Source: Streptomyces sp. ML-6 | GTDB lineage: Bacteria > Actinomycetota > Actinomycetes > Streptomycetales > Streptomycetaceae | Assembly (NCBI RefSeq): GCF_030116705.1 | Contig: NZ_JAOTIK010000001.1 | Location: 1,631,001 to 1,695,000 of the forward strand | Direction of reading: 5' to 3' | Length of the DNA: 64,000 nucleotides | In this document: positions 1-8,887 of the stretch, one piece after another | How the letters are laid out: the number at the start of each line of letters is the position of its first letter | How positions within the stretch are numbered: position 1 is the first letter of the stretch | Position numbers and translations under genes: made by a program | The notes under the pieces: model-generated | What the model saw: only the letters and a program-made list of their open reading frames with translations | Databases searched by the model: none | What the model was told of the DNA's origin: nothing

Positions 1-2
1 CC

Positions 3-440
3 CCGTGCAAGGAGAGGTACAACGAGGGCGGTGTGGACCAGGTGGGACAGCGCATCGCGGAGTTCGCGCCGAAGCTGGGCGTCGTCCTGGACACGATCCA
101 CCAGCGCTCCCCGCAGGCCCGGGTGATCGTCACGGGGTACGGCCTGTACATCAAGCCCGGTGGCTGCTGGCCGCTGCAGCCGGTGCTCCCGGTGGACGCC
201 GACTTCCTCCAGGGCAGCGTCGACCGGATGAACGCGGTGATCGCCGAGCAGAGCGCCGCGCACGGCGCCGAGTACATCGACCTCGCCACGCCCAGCAAGG
301 GCCACGACTCCTGCCAGTCCCCGTCGGACAAGTGGGTCGAGGGCTACGTGCCGACCTCGCTCGCCGCCCCGCTGCACCCCAACCGCAACGGTGAGGCGAA
401 CTACGCCGCCATCATCGGCGCCCACCTCCAGGGGAGCTGA
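3..440 (+). CDS. SGNH/GDSL-family hydrolase, C-terminal part (gene starts before the window)
   Basis: The reading frame is open from the first bases, so the N-terminus lies outside the window; about 145 residues remain. The visible part has the layout of the C-terminal half of a secreted SGNH esterase/lipase: a strand and helix with PQARVIVTGYG, then a block ending LHPNRNGEANYA near the C-terminus, which matches block V and supplies the catalytic His (in LHPN). Cys residues in GGCWPL and HDSCQS are typical of the disulfide-stabilised secreted Streptomyces enzymes. The nucleophile block (GDS) would be upstream and cannot be checked. Only 6 bases separate its stop from the next gene, so the two are probably co-transcribed. 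The substrate is unknown. Confidence 0.8.
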   Translation, partial: PCKERYNEGGVDQVGQRIAEFAPKLGVVLDTIHQRSPQARVIVTGYGLYIKPGGCWPLQPVLPVDADFLQGSVDRMNAVIAEQSAAHGAEYIDLATPSKGHDSCQSPSDKWVEGYVPTSLAAPLHPNRNGEANYAAIIGAHLQGS

Positions 441-446
441 CCGGCG

Positions 447-2438
447 TTGCGGCACCGATTGCTGCGCGGGCTGCTGGCGGCGGCGCTCGGCGCCGCCGTC
501 CTGCTCGTCCCGGACGCCCCGGCGGCCCGTGCCGCCGGGGCGTCCGGGGCCAGCTGCGACCCACTGGCCCCCACCGAGTGCCTGCTGCCGTTCCCCAACG
601 ACTGGTACACCCGGTCCGACCCCAGCACCGGCACCGGCCGCCGGGTCTCCTTCGGAGCCACCGCGCTGCCGCCCACCGCGACCGGCCGGAACATCGACCC
701 GACGGCCTGGAACCGCTCCGACGGCTTCTCCCCCGGCTCGACCCTGATCGCACACGTCCCCGGCCTCGGCCCGGCGGCGACCGGCGCGGCCCCGCTCACC
801 GACATCGGCCGCTCCCTGGCCCCGGACGCCCCCGTCGTGCTGCTGGACACCGGGACCGGCGAGCGGTGGCCGTACTGGGCCGAGCCCGACTCCAACGCCA
901 CCGACCCCGCCCGCCGCGCCCTGCTGATCCATCCCGCGCGCAACTTCCGCGACGGCCACCACTACGCCGTCGCCCTGCGGAACCTCAAGGACGGGGCCGG
1001 GCGCACGATCCCGGCCGCCGCGCCGTTCGCCGCCGTCGCCGGGAAGCCACTGCCCGCCGGGCATCCGCTGCGCGCCCGGCAGCACCGGCTCCGCCCGGCG
1101 CTGAAGGCGCTGCACCGGGCCGGAGTGCGGTCCGAAGGGCTGTACCTCGCCTGGGACTTCACCGTCGCGAGCACCCGCAGTCTCACCGGTGACCTCTTCA
1201 CCATCCGCGACGACGCGTTCCGCCGGCTCGGTGGCCGCCCGCCCGCGTTCGACATCACCGACGTCACCGACTTCACCCCCGGACAGGACCCCCGGATCGC
1301 CCGCGAGGTGACCGGCCGGATCAGCGTGCCCGGCTATCTGGACCGGCCCGGCGGACCCCCCGGCTCCGTGCTGCACCGCGGCCCCGACGGCCTGCCCCGA
1401 CGACTCCCGGGCAGCACCGTGCTCGCCACGTTCCGCTGCGAGATACCGCGCTCCGCCTTCCGCACCCCCTCGCACCCCGCCCTCTACGGGCACGGCCTCC
1501 TCGGCCGCCGGGCCGAGGTCGGCGCGGGCAACGTCAAGGCGATGGCGGCGGAACACAACTTCACGTTCTGCGCGACGGACTGGATCGGGATGGCCCAGGA
1601 GGACGTTCCCGCGGTGCTCGGCGCGCTCGCCGACCCGAACCTCTTCCCCGCCGTGCCCGAACGCAGCGAGCAGGGCATGCTGAACGCCCTCCTCCTCGCC
1701 CGCGCCCTGATCCACACCGACGGCCTGACCACCGACGCGGCCTTCCGCGACGCGAACGGCCGGCCGCTCGTCGACGTCCGGCACGGCATCGGGTACGACG
1801 GCAACAGCCAGGGCGGAATCCTCGGCGGCGCCCTGCTGGCCGCCTCGCCCGACATCCGGCGCGGCGTCCTCGGCGTCACCGGCATGAACTACGGCCTGCT
1901 CCTCAACCGCAGCGTCGACTTCGCCCCGTTCCAGCAGGTCCTGGACCTCTCCTATCCGGACAAACTGCGCCAGCAGATCGTCCTCCAGCTGTTCCAGATG
2001 GTGTGGGACCGCGGCGAGACCAACGCGTACGCGAACCACCTGACCAACCGTCACCAGGTGCTGATGCACATCGCGTACGGGGATCACCAGGTCGCGAACG
2101 CGGCGGCGGACGTGGAGGCGCGCACCATCGGCGCCCGGCTGGTCGCCCCCGCGCTCGCACCGGGCCGCAGCCCGGACACCGTCCCGTACTGGGGCATCAG
2201 GACCGTAGCGCGCGACCAACTGCCGTACCGGGGCTCCGCGATGACGGTGTGGGACAGCGGCACACCCACCCCGCCGACCACCAACACCCCACCTGCCGGG
2301 CCGGATTACGGCCACGACCCGCACTCGGACCCCCGCAACTCGCCGGCCGCACGTCAGCAGAAGGCCACCTTCCTGACCACCGGCCGTGTCATCAATGTCT
2401 GCGGCACCACACCGTGCACCGCCGCACCCACCTCCTGA
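447..2438 (+). CDS. secreted alpha/beta-hydrolase-like protein of unknown substrate
   Basis: A 663-residue protein with a TTG start preceded by GGGGAG at a suitable distance. Residues 1-29 form a signal peptide (RLLRGLLAAALGAAVLL, then an AxA-type site), so it is exported. After mature-region Cys residues comes a large domain containing GYDGNSQGGILGG around residue 450. This is a GxSxG-like nucleophile elbow (GNSQG), followed by a hydrophobic helix, as in alpha/beta hydrolases. I do not recognise a named family. The C-terminus has two close Cys (VCGTTPC). It sits between an SGNH esterase and a secreted phosphatase in one direction with short gaps, so the three look like one transcript of exported hydrolases. 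Its function is inferred only as a hydrolase. Confidence 0.75.
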   Translation: MRHRLLRGLLAAALGAAVLLVPDAPAARAAGASGASCDPLAPTECLLPFPNDWYTRSDPSTGTGRRVSFGATALPPTATGRNIDPTAWNRSDGFSPGSTLIAHVPGLGPAATGAAPLTDIGRSLAPDAPVVLLDTGTGERWPYWAEPDSNATDPARRALLIHPARNFRDGHHYAVALRNLKDGAGRTIPAAAPFAAVAGKPLPAGHPLRARQHRLRPALKALHRAGVRSEGLYLAWDFTVASTRSLTGDLFTIRDDAFRRLGGRPPAFDITDVTDFTPGQDPRIAREVTGRISVPGYLDRPGGPPGSVLHRGPDGLPRRLPGSTVLATFRCEIPRSAFRTPSHPALYGHGLLGRRAEVGAGNVKAMAAEHNFTFCATDWIGMAQEDVPAVLGALADPNLFPAVPERSEQGMLNALLLARALIHTDGLTTDAAFRDANGRPLVDVRHGIGYDGNSQGGILGGALLAASPDIRRGVLGVTGMNYGLLLNRSVDFAPFQQVLDLSYPDKLRQQIVLQLFQMVWDRGETNAYANHLTNRHQVLMHIAYGDHQVANAAADVEARTIGARLVAPALAPGRSPDTVPYWGIRTVARDQLPYRGSAMTVWDSGTPTPPTTNTPPAGPDYGHDPHSDPRNSPAARQQKATFLTTGRVINVCGTTPCTAAPTS

Positions 2439-2476
2439 CACCCCACCCCCCGACAGGGATGCAGACAAGGAGCACC

Positions 2477-3574
2477 ATGCGCACGCACCGCATCACCCAG
2501 GCAGCCGTCGCGGCCGCCCTGCTCGCCGGTACGGTCCTCGTCCCGCCCGCCATCGCCGCCACGCCCGCCGACGCGCCCGTGGCGAGTGCCGGGGCCACCG
2601 CGCGGGCCGCCGCCGTGCCGTTCACCGCGGCCGGCGCCCTGCGCGCCGCCGACGGCGGCTACACGATCTCCTGGTCCTCCCCCGCCGCATCGGTGACGGT
2701 CACCGCCGTCACCTCCCCCGACGCCACCACCGGCACCCCAGTGGGCACCGCCGCCGGCACCGGCTCGCTGACCGTCCCCGCCGGAACCCTCGCCGAGGCG
2801 GGACGCTGGTACTTCCGGCTGGTGCCGGACAGCGGCTCCCCGCTCGTCGTCGCCGACCGCTCGCTCGGCATCGAGTCCGCCCGCAACTTCCGGGACATCG
2901 GCGGCTACCGCACCACCGACGGGCGCTGGGTGAAGCCCGGCCTGGTCTACCGCTCCAACAAGATCAACAAGCTGACCGACGCCGAGCAGCAGCGGCTGCT
3001 GTCCCAGCGGCTCACCCTCGACGTGGACCTGCGCAACGCGGTGGAGCGGTACGAGGCCCCCGACAAACTGCCCGCCGGGGTGAAGTACCAGGTCGCCGAC
3101 GTGGTGTCGTTCGACCACGGCATCCGTTTCCACGACTCGGCGCTGATGACGCTGGCCGAGGCCATCGCGGCCGGGCTGTTCTCCGGCTCGTCCGACCTCG
3201 GCCAGTCCATCGGCTACCCGTTCATGGTGAACTTCGTGGGCGCCGACTACGCCTTCCACGACCTGGTCACCGCCGTCGCGAACAACGACTCCGGTTCGAC
3301 GGTCTACCACTGCAGCTCGGGCAAGGACCGCACCGGCTGGAGCACCGCCGTCCTCCTCACCCTGCTCGGCGTCCCGCGCGAGACCGTCGAGGCGGACTTC
3401 CTCGCCAGCAACCAGTACCTGGGCAACCCGAAGGCCGTCGAACTGAGCTGGCTGCAGGCCGCGTTCAACCAGGTGGACAAGTTGTACGGCGACTTCGACA
3501 CCTACGTCCGCGAGGGCCTGCGGATCGACGACGCGACGGTGGCCAAGCTGCGCGCCAAGCTGCTGACGGCCTGA
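2477..3574 (+). CDS. secreted tyrosine-protein phosphatase (Y_phosphatase3 / IphP type)
   Basis: 365 residues. The ATG at 2477 was chosen because AAGGAG lies 4 bases upstream and it begins a good signal peptide (MRTHRITQAAVAAALLAG); an ATG 18 bases earlier is less well placed. After the signal peptide comes a beta-rich region of about 100 residues, then the phosphatase domain beginning ESARNFRDIGGYRT, a hallmark of this family. The catalytic P-loop is HCSSGKDRTGW, with Cys at about residue 279 and Arg at about 285 (HCX5R). The family hydrolyses phosphotyrosine and sometimes phosphoinositides; export suggests an extracellular substrate. It is the last gene of a plus-strand group and is followed by a strong hairpin. 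Confidence 0.9.
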   Translation: MRTHRITQAAVAAALLAGTVLVPPAIAATPADAPVASAGATARAAAVPFTAAGALRAADGGYTISWSSPAASVTVTAVTSPDATTGTPVGTAAGTGSLTVPAGTLAEAGRWYFRLVPDSGSPLVVADRSLGIESARNFRDIGGYRTTDGRWVKPGLVYRSNKINKLTDAEQQRLLSQRLTLDVDLRNAVERYEAPDKLPAGVKYQVADVVSFDHGIRFHDSALMTLAEAIAAGLFSGSSDLGQSIGYPFMVNFVGADYAFHDLVTAVANNDSGSTVYHCSSGKDRTGWSTAVLLTLLGVPRETVEADFLASNQYLGNPKAVELSWLQAAFNQVDKLYGDFDTYVREGLRIDDATVAKLRAKLLTA

Positions 3575-3584
3575 CCACCCGTCA

Positions 3585-3617
3585 CCACCCGTCAGCACCC
3601 GGTGTGCTGACGGGTGG
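3585..3617 (+). terminator. intrinsic terminator after the tyrosine phosphatase gene
   Basis: A perfect 14-bp inverted repeat (CCACCCGTCAGCAC and its complement) with a 5-base loop lies just after the stop codon at 3574. There is no U-tract, which is normal for Streptomyces terminators. The facing gene ends at 3672, so it may act on both strands. Confidence 0.8.
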
Positions 3618-3671
3618 TGCCCCCGCCGTGCCCCGGCGGGCGGCCGCCCTCAGCACACCGGGTACCGGCCG

Positions 3672-4790
3672 TCAGCACACCGGGTACCGCCCGGTCGGCC
3701 AGTCCACCGCGTGGTCGAACTCCACGCACAGGTCGTCGGCCACCTCGGTGACCACGGCCCGGCCCTCGGTCGCCACCAGCCAGGACGACGGAAGGCACAC
3801 GTCGCCGTGGCGCGCGCCGAGCAGATTGCCGCAGATCGCGCCGGTGGAGTCGCTGTCGCCCGAGTGGTTGACCGAGAGCAGCAGTGCCTGCGCCACCTGG
3901 TCGGCGCCGGGGAGCACGAGGGCGCAGTACACCGCGATGGCGAGGGCCTCCTCGGCCACCCAGCCCGCGCCCAGCGTCTCCACCTTCTCGCCGGTCGGCG
4001 CGCCCTGCGCGGCCAGGTCGACGGCCGCCCGCAGCGCCGCCGTGGTCTCCTCGTGCCCCGGGTGGCGGCCCAGCAGGTCCATGGCCCGCAGCACCGCGCC
4101 GGGCATCGACTCGCCCTCCAGGAGGTGGGCGACGATCGCGGCGAAGGCCGCCGCGGCGTACGCGCCCGTCGGGTGGCCGTGGGTGATCTGGGCGCACCAG
4201 TAGGCGAGCCGGAAGCCGGCCGAGGCGTCCTCCCCGGTCAGCCCGAAGGGCGCGGACCGCATCACCGTGCCGCAGCCCTTGGACCCGGTGTTCACCGGGC
4301 CGGGCGCGCCGAGCCGGTCGACCGGCTCGGGGACGTGACCGGTGGCGAGCCCGGTCAGGCAGGCGTTGCCGGGGGCCCGGCGCGCGTACAGCCAGGGCTG
4401 CTGCCTGAGCCAGCCGGTCCGGATCGTGTTGTCGCCGCCCGCGGCGGGCGGGGCGGGGTGGTTCTGGGTGTCCAGCCAGCGGAGGTAGGCGTTCCGTACG
4501 AGCGCGGTCTCGGCGCCGCCCGCCCCCTTCGCCACCGCCCAGGAGTGGGCCCTGATCAGCCCCTCGGCCGTGAACAGGGTCATCTGCGTGTCGTCCGTGA
4601 CCCGGCCCACCACTCCCTCCTCGTCCGGGAGAAGCCCCCGCACGCCGTGCTCGCCGTGCGCGCGGCGGATGCCGGCCAGGGAGAGGAACTCCACCGGGTT
4701 GCCCAGCGCGTCCCCGATCGCCCCGCCCAGCAGACAGCCCCGGACTCTCGCCCTGCGGTCGGTGCGGTCATTCCACGATGCGCCGTTCAC
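3672..4790 (-). CDS. ADP-ribosylglycohydrolase family protein
   Basis: 372 residues from a GTG at 4790, chosen because GAGGGG lies 7 bases upstream; an in-frame ATG at 4817 has a weak ribosome site. The family removes ADP-ribose from proteins (DraG/ARH3-like) using two metal ions. Visible metal ligands are GGAIGDALGNPVEF (residues about 22-35), VTDDTQMTLFT (about 64-74) and the C-terminal NHSGDSDSTGAICGNLLGA. Length is normal for the family. It is divergent from the DUF6343 gene and convergent with the phosphatase gene. No ADP-ribosyltransferase lies nearby, so the target cannot be guessed. Confidence 0.9.
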   Translation of the reverse strand: MNGASWNDRTDRRARVRGCLLGGAIGDALGNPVEFLSLAGIRRAHGEHGVRGLLPDEEGVVGRVTDDTQMTLFTAEGLIRAHSWAVAKGAGGAETALVRNAYLRWLDTQNHPAPPAAGGDNTIRTGWLRQQPWLYARRAPGNACLTGLATGHVPEPVDRLGAPGPVNTGSKGCGTVMRSAPFGLTGEDASAGFRLAYWCAQITHGHPTGAYAAAAFAAIVAHLLEGESMPGAVLRAMDLLGRHPGHEETTAALRAAVDLAAQGAPTGEKVETLGAGWVAEEALAIAVYCALVLPGADQVAQALLLSVNHSGDSDSTGAICGNLLGARHGDVCLPSSWLVATEGRAVVTEVADDLCVEFDHAVDWPTGRYPVC

Positions 4791-4866
4791 GCGCGATCCC
4801 CTCGATCCGTTCGACATGTCCCGAAACGCCGTCGTGGGTCCATCCTGGTAAGGGGAGGCGATCGCC

Positions 4867-5190
4867 ATGCGTACCGGCAATGAACCCACGACTGCCCGCA
4901 GTGCTCTGCGACTGCGGCTCGGACTGAGTCTATGGGGGCTGGCCTGGGCCCTCTTCGGCGTGACCGCCTTCGCCCTGACCGACCGGCCGGGCTGGGCCCT
5001 CGCCTGCGGTCTGCTGCTCCTGCTGGTCCTGGCGGACCTGGCGATGATCGTCCACCACATCCACCAGGGGCCGCACTACCAGCCCGGCCGCGACATCCCG
5101 CCGTACGAACCCGACCGGGGCGGACGCGGCGGATACGGACCGGGCGGGTACGAGCACCACGGGTACGGGCGCAGCAGGTACGGGCACTGA
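4867..5190 (+). CDS. DUF6343 family small membrane protein
   Basis: 107 residues. There are two transmembrane segments: residues about 17-37 (LGLSLWGLAWALFGVTAFAL) and about 42-63. A conserved stretch HHIHQGPHYQPGRDIPPYEP follows, then a Gly/Tyr/His-rich cytoplasmic or exposed tail of about 30 residues. The QGPHYQPGRD motif is what I recognise as the Streptomyces DUF6343 family; no biochemical role is known. AGGGGAGG upstream of the ATG is a good ribosome site. It is divergent from the ADP-ribosylglycohydrolase gene with a gap of 76 bp. Confidence 0.8.
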   Translation: MRTGNEPTTARSALRLRLGLSLWGLAWALFGVTAFALTDRPGWALACGLLLLLVLADLAMIVHHIHQGPHYQPGRDIPPYEPDRGGRGGYGPGGYEHHGYGRSRYGH

Positions 5191-5224
5191 AGCCGGACCC
5201 GCCGGGCAGATCCGCGAGCCGGAC

Positions 5225-5265
5225 CCGCCGCCGGGCAGGGGCGCGAAGCCCCTGCCCGGCGGCGG
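5225..5265. terminator. bidirectional terminator between convergent genes
   Basis: A perfect 18-bp stem (CCGCCGCCGGGCAGGGGC and its complement) with the loop GCGAA fills the gap between the plus-strand DUF6343 gene and the minus-strand TPR gene. It is placed to stop transcription from both sides. Confidence 0.9.
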
Positions 5266-5267
5266 TC

Positions 5268-5636
5268 TCAGTCCTGCACGGGGAAGCGGGCCGCCTTCAG
5301 GTACTCCGGATTCGGGTCGAGGGCGGCGGCCAGCCGGAAGTGCCGGGAGGCGCGGTCGGGGCGCCCGGAGCGCTCGAAGGTGCGGGCCAGCGCGAAGTGC
5401 GCGAACGCGTTGTCCGGTTCGCGCTCCAGGACGAGTTCGAACTCGAGCTCGGCGGGACGCAGCTGGGCGGCGGCGAAGAAGGCACGGGCGCGCAGCAGCC
5501 GCGCCGCCGTGTTCTCGGGATGGGCCGCGATCACCGAGTCCAGCAGCTTCACCGCACCACGGGGATCGCGCGCGTCCAGCAGGCGTTCGGCCGCGCGGAA
5601 GTCGATGACGTCGGTTTCCGGGGTCCTCTCGGGCAC
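5268..5636 (-). CDS. small tetratricopeptide-repeat protein
   Basis: 122 residues. Two to three TPR-like helical hairpins are visible: AAERLLDARDPRGAVKLLDSVIAAHPENTAARLLRARAFF, then AELEFELVLEREPDNAFAHFALARTFERSG, then ASRHFRLAAALDPNPEY. No enzyme domain is present. The family binds protein partners. It lies downstream of coaE on the same strand with a 73-bp gap, an arrangement I associate with other Streptomyces genomes, but nothing here identifies the partner. Confidence 0.8.
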   Translation of the reverse strand: MPERTPETDVIDFRAAERLLDARDPRGAVKLLDSVIAAHPENTAARLLRARAFFAAAQLRPAELEFELVLEREPDNAFAHFALARTFERSGRPDRASRHFRLAAALDPNPEYLKAARFPVQD

Positions 5637-5709
5637 GTTCGCTTCCTTCCCTTCGCTACCGGAACTCTCAACGCCCGTCCCGGCAGCGGTATTCCGTACC
5701 GGTACGGGG

Positions 5710-6312
5710 TCAGCCGGCCGCGGCCCGCCGGGTCAGCTCCGCCCAGACCTCGCGGACCTGCGGCTCCAGCTCCTCCAGCGGCCCGTCGTTGTCGATGATC
5801 AGGTCGGCCACGGCGCGCCGCTGCTCCCGCGTGGCCTGGGCGGCCATCCGGGCGCGGGCGTCGGCCTCGGTCATGCCGCGCAGCCGCACGAGCCGGTCGA
5901 GCTGCGTGTCGGGGCTCGCGTCCACGACGACGACCAGGTCGTACAGCGGCGCGAGGCCGTTCTCGGTGAGCAGGGGGACGTCGTGGACGACGACCGATCC
6001 GGGGCCCGCGGCCCGCTCCAGCTCGGCGGAGCGGGCGCCGACCAGCGGGTGGACGATCGCGTTGAGGGTGGCGAGCCGGTCGGCGTCGGAGAAGACGATC
6101 GAACCCAGCTTCGGCCGGTCCAGGACGCCGTCGGCGGTGAGGACGTCCGTCCCGAACGCATCGACGACGGCCGCGAGCCCTGGTGTGCCCGGTTCGACGA
6201 CCTCGCGGGCGATCCGGTCCGCGTCGATCAGCACGGCCCCGTACTCGACGAGCAGCCGTGACACTTCACTCTTGCCGGCGCCGATCCCGCCGGTCAGGCC
6301 CACTTTCAGCAT
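5710..6312 (-). CDS. coaE: dephospho-CoA kinase
   Basis: 200 residues, the normal length. CoaE performs the last step of coenzyme A synthesis, phosphorylating the 3'-hydroxyl of the ribose of dephospho-CoA with ATP in the cytoplasm. The Walker A loop is [17 protein letters not shown] at residues 6-22, followed by [15 protein letters not shown] (the CoA-binding DAD region), then [11 protein letters not shown], which matches the conserved substrate/lid region of CoaE, and a C-terminal [20 protein letters not shown] start. It is on the same strand as the downstream TPR gene. Confidence 0.95.
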   Translation of the reverse strand: MLKVGLTGGIGAGKSEVSRLLVEYGAVLIDADRIAREVVEPGTPGLAAVVDAFGTDVLTADGVLDRPKLGSIVFSDADRLATLNAIVHPLVGARSAELERAAGPGSVVVHDVPLLTENGLAPLYDLVVVVDASPDTQLDRLVRLRGMTEADARARMAAQATREQRRAVADLIIDNDGPLEELEPQVREVWAELTRRAAAG

Positions 6313-6345
6313 GACCGGCAGCTTAGGCCCTGTCCGCCGGACCGG

Positions 6346-6435
6346 CCCCGGGCAGGGCGGGGTGACTGGCCGGACGCCCGTACCCCGGGCAGGGCCGGGA
6401 CCGACCGACGGAACGGCCCGTACCCCGGGCAGGGC
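6346..6435. repeat. three copies of a 13-bp repeat between PAC2 gene and coaE
   Basis: CCCCGGGCAGGGC occurs at 6346-6358, 6383-6395 and 6423-6435. The last two copies are part of an identical 20-bp unit (GCCCGTACCCCGGGCAGGGC, 6376-6395 and 6416-6435). The array fills most of the 164-bp gap after the PAC2 gene stop and before coaE. Each unit contains the self-complementary CCCGGG, so the transcript could form short hairpins. Confidence 0.7.
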
Positions 6436-6476
6436 AGAACGACCCGCGCGGAAGGCCGGTGGAGACCCTGCGGAGG

Positions 6477-7415
6477 TCAGGCGTCCCCTTCGCGCTCCGC
6501 GAGGAACCGCTCGAATTCCAGGCCGATCTCGTCGGCGGACGGCAGGTCCACCGGCTCGGCGACCAGATTGCCCCGGGTCTCGGAGCCGGCGATCGCGTCG
6601 TACTGGTGCTCAAGCCCCTCGACGAGCGAGACCAACTCCTCGTCGCCCTGGCCGATCTGCCGCTCGATCTCGGTCTGGGTGCGGTGCGCCTCGGTGCGCA
6701 GCGCGTGGGCGATGGCCGGCAGGACCAGGCCGGTCGCCGCCGTGATCGCCTCCAGGGCGGTGAGCGCCGCGTCCGGGTACGCGGAGCGGGCGACGTAGTG
6801 CGGTACGTGGGCGGCGACGCCGAGGACGTCGTGTCCGGCCTCCATCAGCCGGTACTCCACCAGGGCCTCCGCGGAGCCGGGCACCTGCGCCTCGTCGAAC
6901 GGGCTGCGGTGGCCGGGCATGAGGTCCGTGCGGTTGCCGTGCGGGGTGATGCCGACGGGGCGGGTGTGCGGGACGCCCATCGGGATGCCGTGGAAATTCA
7001 CCGCGAGGCGGACGCCGAGACGCTCCACGATCTGCTCGACGGCGGAGGCGAAGCGTTCCCACTCCACGTCCGGCTCGGGCCCGGACAGCAGCAGGAACGG
7101 CGCCCCGGTGGCGTCCTGGACGACCCGGACGGCCAGGGTCGGGGTCTCGTAGGCGGTCCAGCGGTCGCGCCGGAAGGTCAGCAGCGGGCGCCGTGCGCGG
7201 TAGTCGATGAGCCGGTCGTGGTCGAAGCGGGCGACGACCTGGTGCGGCAGCGTTTCGAGCAGACCGTCCACGATCTGCTCGCCGGTCTCACCCGCGTCGA
7301 TGTATCCGTCGAAGTGGTAGAGCATGACCAGGCCCGCCGACTCCTGGGCGAGCGCCATGTCGACGACGGCCAGGCCCTTCGGCTCCCATTCGTACAAACT
7401 CTGCGGGTCAGACAC
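6477..7415 (-). CDS. PAC2 family protein (proteasome-assembly-chaperone-like)
   Basis: 312 residues from a GTG at 7415 with GAGGAGGAG upstream. The N-terminus [32 protein letters not shown] and the middle [21 protein letters not shown] are typical of the actinobacterial PAC2 (PF09754) proteins, whose distant eukaryotic relatives help assemble 20S proteasomes. Actinomycetes have proteasomes, but a chaperone role for this family has not been shown, so that link is inference. No signal peptide or membrane segment. It lies upstream of coaE on the same strand. Confidence 0.88.
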   Translation of the reverse strand: MSDPQSLYEWEPKGLAVVDMALAQESAGLVMLYHFDGYIDAGETGEQIVDGLLETLPHQVVARFDHDRLIDYRARRPLLTFRRDRWTAYETPTLAVRVVQDATGAPFLLLSGPEPDVEWERFASAVEQIVERLGVRLAVNFHGIPMGVPHTRPVGITPHGNRTDLMPGHRSPFDEAQVPGSAEALVEYRLMEAGHDVLGVAAHVPHYVARSAYPDAALTALEAITAATGLVLPAIAHALRTEAHRTQTEIERQIGQGDEELVSLVEGLEHQYDAIAGSETRGNLVAEPVDLPSADEIGLEFERFLAEREGDA

Positions 7416-7825
7416 CGTTACCGCTCCTCCTCGTATTCCTGCACAAGAACGTCCGGCAGGGCACGGGCATTCCCGAACGGTGCCCGTTCGACCGGCCGTT
7501 CATGCCCGGGCTCGTGCGAAATTCAAGCATCCGGATCCGTCCGGAAACGGATGCCCGGCACCGCCCTCCGCACCGGCACCGCCCCGCCCCCGCCCTCCGC
7601 ACCGGCCCCCGTATGCCTCGGGACCGCGCACCGGAACCGCACCACTGCCACGAAGCCATGCTCCCGCCCGCACCCCGCCCCGACGGCCGTGCACAGACCC
7701 GAACATTGGTCCAGACATTGACACGGCCAGGCCCCGTCCCTAGCGTCTCCGGGCAGCAAGTTCAGAGACTCGCCCCACATTCATGTACGAGAACCTCGAA
7801 CTCCTTCGACGGGAAGGCACCCCAC
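7416..7825 (+). promoter_or_regulatory. 410-bp promoter region of the beta-helix gene
   Basis: A sigma-70-like promoter is visible: TTGACA at 7718-7723, a 17-bp spacer, TAGCGT at 7741-7746, about 80 bases before the ATG at 7826. TTGGTCCAGAC (7706-7716), touching the -35 box, resembles the core of a DasR operator (TGGTCTAGACCA). The rest is C-rich and shows no gene. The minus-strand PAC2 gene starts from the other edge, and its own promoter must also lie in this region. Confidence 0.6.
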
Positions 7826-8782
7826 ATGCGCACCCGCACCCTGCTCCCCGCCCTGCTGGTCACCGCGCTCGCCACCGGTGGCCCCGCCCTCGCCACCACC
7901 CCCGCAGCGGCCGAAGTCGTCGACGTGAGCACCGCCGCCCAGCTCAAGTCCGCCCTAGCCGCCGCGACCCCGGGCGACACGATCCGCCTCGCCGACGGCA
8001 CGTACACCGGCAACTTCAAGGCGACCGTCCCGGGGACCGCCGCCGCCCGGATCACCCTCACCGGTTCGTCCGGGGCGGTGCTGAAAGCGGGCGGCGGCTA
8101 CGGGCTGCACCTCGACGGCGCCTCCTACTGGACCGTCGAGGGCCTCACCGTCACCGGTGGCCAGAAGGGCATCATGGCCGACGCCGCCCAGGGGGTCGTC
8201 ATCGATGCGGTGACCGTCCACGACCTGGACATGGAGGGCGTCCACTTCCGCAGGTCCAGCAAGGACGGCGTCCTGAGGAACTCCTGGATCCACGACACCG
8301 GGCACGACGGCCGGGGCATGGGCGAGGGCGTCTACGTCGGCACGGCCGGCGACCTCTCCGACCGCAGCGACCGGGTCCGGATCCTGGACAACACCATCGG
8401 ACCGGGCGTGGGCGGCGAGAACATCGACATCAAGGAAGGCACCACCGGAGCACGGATCATCGGCAACACCTTCGACGGCAGCGGACTGACCGGCGCCAAC
8501 TACGACGACTCCTGGGTCGACGTGAAGGGCAACGACGTCCTGGTCGAGGGCAACCGGGGCTCCCGCACCACCAACAACGGCTACGAGACCCACACCCAGC
8601 GGAGCGGCTGGGGCTGCGGCACCGTCTTCCGCGACAACGTCTCGGACCTGACCGGCGCCACGGGCGGCAAGCAGCTCGCGTTCAACATCACCAACCACGG
8701 CAAGAACTGCCCGACCACGGTCCACGCCGGCAACACGGTGACCGGCGGCAAGGGGCTGACCAACATTCCCGTCACGCCGTGA
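7826..8782 (+). CDS. secreted right-handed parallel beta-helix protein (pectate-lyase-like)
   Basis: 318 residues. The ATG at 7826 has GGGAAGG about 9 bases upstream and begins a signal peptide (MRTRTLLPALLVTALATG, cleavage near AAA). The mature part begins VVDVSTAAQLKSALAAATPGDTIRLADGTYTG, the typical entry of a pectate-lyase/polysaccharide-lyase beta-helix, followed by short repeated turns (YWTVEGLTVTGG, VVIDAVTVHDL, GVLRNSWIHDTG, ARIIGNTFDGSG, VLVEGNRGSRT). The two late Cys could form a disulfide. A polysaccharide lyase or glycosidase role is likely but the substrate cannot be read. A promoter with a DasR-like site lies upstream. The same family is sometimes annotated only as right-handed parallel beta-helix protein. 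Confidence 0.85.
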   Translation: MRTRTLLPALLVTALATGGPALATTPAAAEVVDVSTAAQLKSALAAATPGDTIRLADGTYTGNFKATVPGTAAARITLTGSSGAVLKAGGGYGLHLDGASYWTVEGLTVTGGQKGIMADAAQGVVIDAVTVHDLDMEGVHFRRSSKDGVLRNSWIHDTGHDGRGMGEGVYVGTAGDLSDRSDRVRILDNTIGPGVGGENIDIKEGTTGARIIGNTFDGSGLTGANYDDSWVDVKGNDVLVEGNRGSRTTNNGYETHTQRSGWGCGTVFRDNVSDLTGATGGKQLAFNITNHGKNCPTTVHAGNTVTGGKGLTNIPVTP

Positions 8783-8813
8783 CGGCTCGCAGGAGGCGGC
8801 CGCGGACATGAGT

Positions 8814-8843
8814 GAGGCCCGCTCCCCGGAGGGAGCGGGCCTC
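8814..8843. terminator. bidirectional terminator between the beta-helix gene and rpsA
   Basis: A perfect 13-bp stem (GAGGCCCGCTCCC and its complement) with the stable tetraloop CGGA, followed on the plus strand by GCTTTC. It lies between convergent genes, 31 bases after one stop and 44 bases after the other. Confidence 0.9.
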
Positions 8844-8887
8844 GCTTTCAGCTACTGCGATCGGTCACCGACCGGAGGACCGGAGCG

